A DNA stretch of 64,000 bases from SVQP01 sp045587385 (GTDB lineage Bacteria > Bacillota > Clostridia > Oscillospirales > CAG-272). The notes under the pieces were generated by a model. It saw nothing but the letters and a program-made list of their open reading frames with translations. It had not been told where the DNA came from and did no database searches. Position numbers and translations under genes: made by a program. The stretch is from NCBI GenBank assembly GCA_045587385.1, contig JAZNCE010000003.1:1-64000 (forward strand), read 5' to 3'. Below are positions 7,583-14,372 of the stretch, one piece after another (positions within the stretch are counted from its first letter, which is position 1; every line of letters begins with the position of its first letter).

Positions 7583-7780
7583 AGTTATATTCCGACTTCG
7601 TCAGAGTGATATTATCGCTTCGCGATAGTGATATTGAAGCCTTACGGCTTCAGTGATATTTTATTCGCCTCCAAAACTTGCGAAGCAAATACCACTCGGC
7701 GATAGCCGAATATAACTGCGAAGCAATAGAACTCGCCCAAGGCGAATAAAACTGCCCAACTTCCTTATAGGAAGTTGGGC
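7583..7780. repeat. Head-to-head array of mini-hairpins joined by AATAnnACT linkers
   Basis: Eight 9-base linkers of form AATAnnACT alternate with short hairpins of 7-16 bases. On the minus strand: three AATATCACT (7652-7660, 7627-7635, 7605-7613) and AATATAACT (7583-7591). On the plus strand: AATACCACT (7688-7696), AATATAACT (7709-7717), AATAGAACT (7725-7733) and AATAAAACT (7745-7753). The hairpins include ATCGCTTCGCGAT, GAAGCCTTACGGCTTC, CGGCGATAGCCG and CGCCCAAGGCG. The last unit is a strong 11-bp hairpin (7754-7780) that also serves as a terminator. The whole gap from 7443 to 7803 has no gene. Confidence 0.8.
7754..7780 (-). terminator. Terminator for the beta-helix gene
   Basis: The 11-bp stem GCCCAACTTCC/GGAAGTTGGGC with a 5-base loop lies 24 bp past the stop on the minus strand and is followed there by AGTTTTATT. 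It is also the last unit of the hairpin array. Confidence 0.7.
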
Positions 7781-7803
7781 AAGCCGTGGTTTTTCTTTTG
7801 CAA

Positions 7804-10800
7804 TTATTGGGTGATTGCGATATCACAAAGCGATACGCCCGCGTCGCACAGGAATACGCCCGCCTTTCCGTTAGCTGCACCGATCTTGACGCTGCCATAC
7901 AGCGAGCCGTCGATCCAGATATTGACCGTATCCGCGCCGATCTCCAGGGAGAACAGGTGGAAATCGTTTGAGGTAAAGAAGAAATTGGGCCTTGCATAAA
8001 GCTCGGTTTCCACTCCGTCCGTTATGTCAACCAGCCGCAACAGATTCTGTGCATGGCAAACGCGCAGCTCGCGGTAACCGTTTTCACGGATGGCAAAGCG
8101 AATGCCGTAGCCGCGCTGTGCGGAGCCTTCCTCTGCATGCTCAAGTCTGATACCGCAGCCAAGCGTCAGCGTTTTAGATGCTTGCTTGGTTTGCAGCAGT
8201 AAGTCACCAAGTCCGCGCGCCTGCAGGTATACCTTGCCGTCCTCGGAAAGCGGATGGAAGTGCGCACCCGCATCAAATATCTCGCAGACCTTTTCCATAA
8301 ACGCTGCCTCGCGGGCAAGTCTGATCGCATCATGGTCGACCTTGCTGTGAATCTCGCAACGGTCAAAGACTGCGTAGCTCTCGGGGGCATCGCCCACGCT
8401 CTCAAAGCCCACGAATACGTCGGCGACCTCGGTGTTGATCGCAAACGGCAGCTCCATGACGGTAGGTCTTGTACACTTGACCTCGCGTGACGCGATGATC
8501 TTGCCGCTTTCAATCTCACAAACGATCATGCGCGCGCCCGCACCGCCCGTCATGACCTCGGCAGAGAAGGTGTGCTCGCCCATGGCAAGGTACAGCCCTT
8601 GCACGGCACGCACCGCGCCCGATTCGTATCTGCTGATGCGCCCCTTTTCCTTGTCGGCATAAATGACGGTGTCAATGCTTGCCGCATCCGTATTTCTAAA
8701 GAGCGTCCAGTTGGCAAGACCGCCCAAGGTAAAGTCACCGTTGCGGAAATTGTTCGTGGAGTGCACGCCGCAATCTGTCAGCACGTTGGTGCAGGCAATG
8801 GGGCCTAAGGTGCAGTTGCCCTTATATCTGTTGCCAAATACGCGCACGTTCTTGACGGGGGAGTAGTCGTCGTCCTCGCTGTTATCAAAGGGCACTTTTC
8901 CGTTATAGGGATTGTCGGGCCACGTGCCTACGGGATTGACGCAGACAAGATAGTTATCGTAGGCTACCACGTCGCTGATCTCTTCCAGCTCCTGATTGGG
9001 GTCGTTGGTGCCCCAGGTAATGAACGCCAGAGCCTTGCCACCGCCCGAATTGATATAGGAGTGTGCGGCGGTGATGTGGCGACAGGAGTTGTCCTCGCCC
9101 ATCATGTTGGTCCACCACAGAATGCCGCGCGGGTCAAAGTAGTGGCAGGACATGACCACGCCGTCGTCGTTGGATTGCAAAAAGCAGCGGTTGACGAATA
9201 CGTGCTGCGCCCCTGCCACGCCAAAGCCGTCACCGCTGACGCACTTGACCTCGTGCAGGCGCAGATTGGCAAGATACACGTAGCGCGAGTGATTGTATTC
9301 GGTATGATAGTTGTTGGAGCGAATGATTTCAAAATCGCGGCACTCGCAATACTCCACACGGAAAAAGCCGATGGGAATGAGGTGAATGCGGTCGGGGCAG
9401 CCCGAAGCGTAGCCGGGCATATCCACGCCCTCCTCGCTTCCCGTGTCCATCATGCGGACAGAGCCCTTGCCCGTGATTTTGATATGGTGCAGATTTGCAC
9501 CTTGGATGAGCGGCAGATTGCACACGTGCAGGCAATGCGTCCAGTTGATGCCGGGAATGACACCGTCATGCCCGTAGGTGACCTCGTAATCGTAGTCACA
9601 GGGCAACTGGGATTGCCACAGCACCGCGCCGTCGCCAAAATGCAGATCGACGTTCGAGCGCATGAGCAGGGAAGTTGCGATATAGCGGCGACCGTAAAAA
9701 TCATCCGAGCCCGGCAGCAGCACGCGCCCGCCGCCCGCAGCGGCTACGCGGTCAATGGCGTCCTGAATGGCAGCCGTGTCGTCGTGTACCGCGTCACCGC
9801 ATGCGCCGCAATCCAGTACGGAAAGCGTGTATTCGGGCAGGTCAAAGGCGTAGGGGTTCTGATCGAAATCCTCGTAGTTTTCAATATAAAAACGCTCGCA
9901 CAGGCAAAGCGGCTTGCATCCGTCCGCCTCGGCAAAGGCGATGAGCTGATAGGGCAAGAGCGAGGTGCATTCGTCATAAAGCGCAATGCCGTCCAAGGTA
10001 AATTCCGCCGTCAAAGGGCACTTTCCGATAAGACGCTTGCCCGCGGTGCTCTCAATGCCGGCAGCCGTGGGGGCATTTGCCATGGTGGTGGCGTAAATGC
10101 AGATGCTGCCGCCCTCGTAATCACCCAGCTTTGCGGTGTCCACCTTGCCGCATACCTTGATTGTTTTTGCCTCGGGGTCAGCCGTGCAGGAGGTAATCGC
10201 GCCTGCATAGTCGATCAGCGGCTTTTCCTGTTCAAAGGAATATCGGTGGATGATGATCTCACCCTCACCCTCGGCACACAGCGAAAATTGCAAAAGGCGA
10301 CCGTCACAGCAGGGCGTGTCGGAGAGATTGAAGTAGTAGGCGTGGGGCTGATCATCATCGGCAAGCCTAAGGGTCTTGCCATGATTATAGTCATGCAGCG
10401 AGGCCTTGTAGCGCAGCGTCGCGGTTTTTGCCGTCGAGCGATTGGTCAGCACCATAAATACGGTGTTGCGGCGCGGCATGAGCATATTGTAGGGTGTGCC
10501 CGCGCGATTCGGGAACAGGGGAGAGGTCAGCTCCGCTTGCCCTTGCAGCGCAAGCACCATTTCACCGCCGTGATCTGTCAGCGTGCCTCCCGTGACCCTA
10601 TAAAAGTGGGATTGTCCGCCCACCGTGCCAAGGTTGTCCAGCGCGTAGCCGTAGTGCAGCGTGATTTGTACCTCGTCCTTTTGCCATATGGGATCAAAGG
10701 GGATCGTCTCCAAGGTCATGCGCACGGGCACAAAGTCCATCCCAAGCGTGGAGAACAGACGTGCCGCTTCGGTCATGTAGCAAACAGAGCAGAAGGATTG

Positions 10801-11088
10801 CCCTTGCTCTCCCCACAGCGTCACGCGGCAAAGCATGCCTTCTCCCGCGTCCTGCGCAATCATAAAGCCCGAAACAGAGGCAAAGCGTGCCCCTTGCGCC
10901 TCTGTCAAGGCGATTTCCAACGGCTCTGCGCCGTTTTTGAGCGTATACGTGCCGATCTTTTCGGCTTGTTCAAAGAGAAAGCGACCCTGCACGTGGTTTT
11001 GTGACAGCGTCCAGATATCCTTGAAGGAATAATCGGTCTGGCGGATCTTTTCATAGGTATATTTGTCTTTGACAAGGTAGCGTGACAT
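7804..11088 (-). CDS. Large cytoplasmic GH28-like parallel beta-helix protein
   Basis: This 1094-residue protein has no signal peptide. Residues ~1-430 are of unknown fold. From ~430 there is a pectate-lyase/polygalacturonase-type right-handed beta-helix that begins LDCGACGDAVHDDTAAIQDAID and GGGRVLLPG. The segment QSNDDGVVM matches the paired Asp of GH28. It is followed by a ~130-residue CBM-like beta-sandwich (NGDFTLGGLANWTLF...) and a C-terminal concanavalin-like domain ending in LCDIAITQ. The ATG at 11088 is fixed by AAGGAG eight bases upstream; an open frame continues 20 codons further. It probably acts on a uronic-acid or complex plant oligosaccharide taken into the cell (inference). 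It is monocistronic and divergent from the TerB operon. Confidence 0.75.
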   Translation of the reverse strand: MSRYLVKDKYTYEKIRQTDYSFKDIWTLSQNHVQGRFLFEQAEKIGTYTLKNGAEPLEIALTEAQGARFASVSGFMIAQDAGEGMLCRVTLWGEQGQSFCSVCYMTEAARLFSTLGMDFVPVRMTLETIPFDPIWQKDEVQITLHYGYALDNLGTVGGQSHFYRVTGGTLTDHGGEMVLALQGQAELTSPLFPNRAGTPYNMLMPRRNTVFMVLTNRSTAKTATLRYKASLHDYNHGKTLRLADDDQPHAYYFNLSDTPCCDGRLLQFSLCAEGEGEIIIHRYSFEQEKPLIDYAGAITSCTADPEAKTIKVCGKVDTAKLGDYEGGSICIYATTMANAPTAAGIESTAGKRLIGKCPLTAEFTLDGIALYDECTSLLPYQLIAFAEADGCKPLCLCERFYIENYEDFDQNPYAFDLPEYTLSVLDCGACGDAVHDDTAAIQDAIDRVAAAGGGRVLLPGSDDFYGRRYIATSLLMRSNVDLHFGDGAVLWQSQLPCDYDYEVTYGHDGVIPGINWTHCLHVCNLPLIQGANLHHIKITGKGSVRMMDTGSEEGVDMPGYASGCPDRIHLIPIGFFRVEYCECRDFEIIRSNNYHTEYNHSRYVYLANLRLHEVKCVSGDGFGVAGAQHVFVNRCFLQSNDDGVVMSCHYFDPRGILWWTNMMGEDNSCRHITAAHSYINSGGGKALAFITWGTNDPNQELEEISDVVAYDNYLVCVNPVGTWPDNPYNGKVPFDNSEDDDYSPVKNVRVFGNRYKGNCTLGPIACTNVLTDCGVHSTNNFRNGDFTLGGLANWTLFRNTDAASIDTVIYADKEKGRISRYESGAVRAVQGLYLAMGEHTFSAEVMTGGAGARMIVCEIESGKIIASREVKCTRPTVMELPFAINTEVADVFVGFESVGDAPESYAVFDRCEIHSKVDHDAIRLAREAAFMEKVCEIFDAGAHFHPLSEDGKVYLQARGLGDLLLQTKQASKTLTLGCGIRLEHAEEGSAQRGYGIRFAIRENGYRELRVCHAQNLLRLVDITDGVETELYARPNFFFTSNDFHLFSLEIGADTVNIWIDGSLYGSVKIGAANGKAGVFLCDAGVSLCDIAITQ

Positions 11089-11119
11089 AGCAGACTCCTT
11101 CCGCGTTTTGATTGATTTT

Positions 11120-11148
11120 AGTATAGCATAGAAAGCAGGGGGTGTCAA
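11120..11148 (-). promoter_or_regulatory. Promoter for the beta-helix gene
   Basis: On the minus strand TTGACA (11143-11148), a 17-bp spacer and TATACT (11120-11125). Confidence 0.8.
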
Positions 11149-11203
11149 TGGCGCGAGCGGAATTTTGCAAACTCCAAAATCCGTGCAAAAAATTTGATAT
11201 CCA

Positions 11204-11232
11204 TTGACACGCGCGCAAAGCTGTGATATAAT
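11204..11232 (+). promoter_or_regulatory. Promoter for the TerB-ATPase-helicase operon
   Basis: TTGACA (11204-11209), a 17-bp spacer and TATAAT (11227-11232) form a full consensus promoter 37 bp before the first ATG. It diverges from the promoter at 11120-11148, and no palindrome lies between them. Constitutive expression is likely. Confidence 0.88.
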
Positions 11233-11268
11233 AAATAATTACAGAAAAGCAAGAAACGGGGTGATTTG

Positions 11269-12993
11269 ATGAGCGCAAATAAGCGAAAAGATGAGCTGGA
11301 CGCGTTTTGGGATATCGATGGACTGCTGCCCGCCAAGCGCGCCGCCGTGCAGCGCAAGGCAGGGGCAACGGATGCCGTTGAGGTGCAATTCGAGCGCGCC
11401 AAGCCGCAGCCCGAAAACGCACAAGCCAAGCTGACCCAAACTGCCCCTCAAAAACGCCCGCCCGTAGGGGCGAATGCCACATCCGCCCGTACCACCGCCG
11501 CCCCCGACGGTCAATCCCCGGTAGGGCGGGGGCTTGCTCCCGCCGCCCCCACCCCCGCACCTGAAAAGGTCTACGATATGCAAAGCGGGCTTGTGCACCG
11601 CGTGAGCATCTATCCTTGGAAATCGGGGTACACTTACTACGAAAAATTCTGCCGTGACGGGGAATATTTGCGCCGCATCAAGGGCAAGGAAGCACCGCAC
11701 GTGGGCTTTTTCTCCTATATGCCGCAATACGGGCAGATGACCAAGGCACAGCTTGCCTACTATCTGTGGTGGCGTGAGAACATCATTCAAAACGGCACCT
11801 ATCTGCCTGCGGATTACAGCTATATCCTGCTCAATATCTACGAGCTGATCAATTTGCCCGACGATAACCCCATCAAGGTGCGTGACGCGCTTTGCAGGCT
11901 TTGGGTGGCGTACAAAAAGGACACCCCGCGCCTTGACCGTTATTTTGCCGAGTGGATCTGCGATTATTGCCTGTTGCACGGCTTGCCCGCACCTGTGGAG
12001 CAGTTAGCCCCCATCTGGGATGACGTGCTGGCGGTCGCAACGCTCAAGGAATTTTATCTTGACGCAGGCGACGGACGCACCGCATCCTACGTGCGTGCGC
12101 TCTTGGCGTACTGCTGTCAGTACGATTACCGCAAGAGCAAGTTTGCCACGGGGGAGAGCAAGGAAATGTATGACCGCATCATTCCGGGCGTCTTGACGCA
12201 TCTTTTGGAGATGGACGGAGAGGGCGCAAAGCTTTTGCGCGGCACGGGGAATATGCAGGACACCGTCATCAGCCGTGACAGCTACGTGGCAGCCCTTTGC
12301 TCGCACCGTATCAAAAAGCGTATTGAGGTGCAGTATTGCTCGGTGTCGCGCTCGCACGAGCTGCGCATGGCTGTTACCGATATGGTCAAATATACAGAAA
12401 ACCGCATTCGTGCCCACATGGGTGTCAAATCGCGCCTTGGTGTGGGTACGCTGAGTGATGCGGTCAAGCGCGAGATGGATACGTATCTCGATACCGTTGT
12501 GCCGCGCATGAAAAATCCCGAACGCGAGCAGGTAGAGCAGTACGAGCGGCTGTACGATCTGCCCAAAACCGAGCTCAACCTTGCGCATTCTGCCGAGATC
12601 GAGCAGGCATCGTGGGAGACTACCAAACGCCTTGTCGAGGCGTTTGAGGAGGATATGCCGGAAGAACCCATGCAAGTACATACGTCCATTCCCGAAAAGG
12701 AGGCGATTTGCCCGTCTTTGCAAAACGAAACGCCTGCTTTGGGGGGCGATGACGCACTTGTCACCGCGCTTTCGGGCTACCTACCCTTCATCGGGGCGGT
12801 AGCGGACTGCGATGCGGGTGCACAAATGGCGTTTTGCCGCAATGCGGGCAAGATGATCGACGCGGTGGCGGATGAGATCAACGGCATTGCCGCTGACGTG
12901 TTCGGTGACGTGATATTGGAAGAAGATGGCGGCGGCTACGTCATCATAGACGATTACAGGGAACAGCTGCGTTCCCTTTGGGAGGAATCATGA
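11269..12993 (+). CDS. TerB N-terminal domain protein, first gene of a BrxD/BrxHI-type operon
   Basis: This 574-residue cytoplasmic protein starts at ATG 11269, 5-6 bp after GGGGTG. Residues ~1-60 are charged. Residues ~61-100 are a Pro/Ala-rich linker containing translated palindromic repeat DNA (see repeat entries). Residues ~103-300 look like a TerB_N domain: YYEKFCRDGEYLRR, then HVGFFSYMPQYGQMTKAQLAYYLWWR and YILLNIYELINLP. The rest is alpha-helical and ends in an acidic segment that may be TerB_C-like. TerB-type domains occur in tellurite/phage-resistance and DNA-processing contexts; no catalytic residues are evident here. The stop codon overlaps the ATPase start (TGATG), so the two are translationally coupled and probably work as one complex. 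Confidence 0.82.
   Translation: MSANKRKDELDAFWDIDGLLPAKRAAVQRKAGATDAVEVQFERAKPQPENAQAKLTQTAPQKRPPVGANATSARTTAAPDGQSPVGRGLAPAAPTPAPEKVYDMQSGLVHRVSIYPWKSGYTYYEKFCRDGEYLRRIKGKEAPHVGFFSYMPQYGQMTKAQLAYYLWWRENIIQNGTYLPADYSYILLNIYELINLPDDNPIKVRDALCRLWVAYKKDTPRLDRYFAEWICDYCLLHGLPAPVEQLAPIWDDVLAVATLKEFYLDAGDGRTASYVRALLAYCCQYDYRKSKFATGESKEMYDRIIPGVLTHLLEMDGEGAKLLRGTGNMQDTVISRDSYVAALCSHRIKKRIEVQYCSVSRSHELRMAVTDMVKYTENRIRAHMGVKSRLGVGTLSDAVKREMDTYLDTVVPRMKNPEREQVEQYERLYDLPKTELNLAHSAEIEQASWETTKRLVEAFEEDMPEEPMQVHTSIPEKEAICPSLQNETPALGGDDALVTALSGYLPFIGAVADCDAGAQMAFCRNAGKMIDAVADEINGIAADVFGDVILEEDGGGYVIIDDYREQLRSLWEES
11464..11490 (+). repeat. Short palindromic repeat inside the TerB gene (first copy)
   Basis: GTAGGGGCGAATG... 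closes with ATCCGCCCG to form an imperfect hairpin. It is read in frame as about residues 66-74 (VGANATSAR). It resembles the GC-rich intergenic palindromes common in such genomes. Confidence 0.55.
11520..11543 (+). repeat. Dispersed GTAGGGCGGGGGCTTGCTCC repeat inside the TerB gene
   Basis: The same core occurs between genes at 18412-18435 (minus orientation) and three times in tandem at 30057-30116. Here it is translated as about residues 84-92 (PVGRGLAPA). The reading frame is kept, so it acts as a linker. Confidence 0.8.
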
Positions 12994-14357
12994 TGGATCA
13001 GAAAATACAACAAGTACCAAGACGCGTGCTCGGCGCGCTGCTTGCATCGGTTTCGGCAGGCGTTGTGCCGCGCTCGGGCGCACCTTATATTGCAATCGGC
13101 AGACAGGACGAGATCGCTGCGCTCTTGTCCGACCTGGAGCAGGTCAACGAGGGCGGTGCAGGCATGCGCTTTTTGGTGGGCAGATACGGCAGCGGTAAAA
13201 GCTTTTTGATGCAGCTCATCCGCGGCTATGCCCTGGAGCGCGACTTCATTACTGCAGACTGCGACCTTTCACCCGAGCGCAGACTGTACGGCACGGGCGG
13301 CAGCGGTGTGGCAACCTACCGCGAGCTGATGAAAAACCTTGCGTCCAAGGCATCTCCCGACGGTGGTGCTTTGCCCAAGATCATTGCAAGATGGATTGCC
13401 TCCTTGCAGGCGGAATTGGTTGCAGAGGGCTCTTCGCCCGACTCTGCTACCTTTGAAGCCGCACTTAACGCGCGCGTGATGCACAAGCTTGCCGAGGTGG
13501 AATTTTTGGTGGGCGGCTTTGATTTTGCCCGCGTCATCACGGCATATTACCGCGCCTATATGCGCGGCGGTGAGGAAGACCGCGAGATCATGAGCGCCTG
13601 CCTGCGCTGGCTGCGCGGTGAGTTTTCCACCAAGACCGAGGCAAAGGGCGCGCTGGGATTTTCGGTTTCGGTCATCATCGACGACGATAACTGGTATGAT
13701 TTTCTCAAGCTGTGGGCGTCCTTGGTGCGCCTGATGGGTTATCGAGGTTTGGTCGTGTTTATCGACGAGTGCGTTAACCTTTATAAGATCGTGCACCGCG
13801 TCAGCCGCGAGAATAATTATGAAAAGATCCTTTCCATGTTCAACGATACGCTGCAAGGGCGTGCACCGGGCTTGGAGATCGTGTTTGGCGGTACGCCCCA
13901 GTTTTTGGAGGACACGCGCCGCGGACTGTTTTCCTACGAGGCGCTGCGCTCGCGTCTGTGCGACAGCCGCTTTACCATGGAAGGCTACAAGAATCTGATC
14001 GGTCCCGTCATCCGCTTGCGCAGACTTTCGGACGACGAGCTTTTCGCGCTGCTTTCGCGTATCACCCAGCTGTACGCACAGTATTACGGTGTGCAGCCCC
14101 GTGTTACAAAGGAGCAGCAGGTCACTTTCCTGCAAGCCTGCCTTTCCCGCGCGGGAGCGGACAGCATGATCACACCGCGTGAAATGCTGCGCGATTATAT
14201 GACCGTGCTCAACGTGCTGATGCAGAACCCCGAGGCTAAATTCGAGGACGTGGTCAAGACCGCACCGTCCGTGGCTGCTCCCGCGGGAGCGAATCACGAT
14301 GCGCCCGCACCCGCGGACTCCGCGCGCAAATTCACCCCCGATGATCTGGACTTCTGA
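12993..14357 (+). CDS. BrxD-like P-loop ATPase (DUF2791 family)
   Basis: This 454-residue ATPase belongs, by its pattern, to the BrxC/BrxD-type DUF2791 P-loop family. Walker A is GRYGSGKS (63-70) and Walker B is LVVFIDE (253-259). A sensor-like IVFGGTPQF follows, and TPREMLRDYM lies near the C-terminus, as in BREX ATPases. The ATG at 12993 overlaps the TerB stop (TGATG) with GGAGG 7 bp upstream; in-frame ATG 12990 and TTG 12978 are alternatives. The C-terminal ~35 residues are low-complexity (AAPAGANHDAPAPAD) and include a perfect GCTCCCGCGGGAGC palindrome at 14277-14290. It probably loads or regulates the helicase encoded 15 bp downstream (inference). Confidence 0.87.
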   Translation: MDQKIQQVPRRVLGALLASVSAGVVPRSGAPYIAIGRQDEIAALLSDLEQVNEGGAGMRFLVGRYGSGKSFLMQLIRGYALERDFITADCDLSPERRLYGTGGSGVATYRELMKNLASKASPDGGALPKIIARWIASLQAELVAEGSSPDSATFEAALNARVMHKLAEVEFLVGGFDFARVITAYYRAYMRGGEEDREIMSACLRWLRGEFSTKTEAKGALGFSVSVIIDDDNWYDFLKLWASLVRLMGYRGLVVFIDECVNLYKIVHRVSRENNYEKILSMFNDTLQGRAPGLEIVFGGTPQFLEDTRRGLFSYEALRSRLCDSRFTMEGYKNLIGPVIRLRRLSDDELFALLSRITQLYAQYYGVQPRVTKEQQVTFLQACLSRAGADSMITPREMLRDYMTVLNVLMQNPEAKFEDVVKTAPSVAAPAGANHDAPAPADSARKFTPDDLDF

Positions 14358-14372
14358 TAAGGAGGGAAACGC

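Noticed and set aside
7583..7780. Possible CRISPR-like repeat-spacer array
   Set aside because: Linkers are only 9 bases, they change orientation midway, and the intervening pieces are hairpins, not unique spacers.
9061..11004. A 647-codon plus-strand open frame opposite the beta-helix gene
   Set aside because: The minus strand encodes a coherent multi-domain protein; the antisense frame is low-complexity and without family features.
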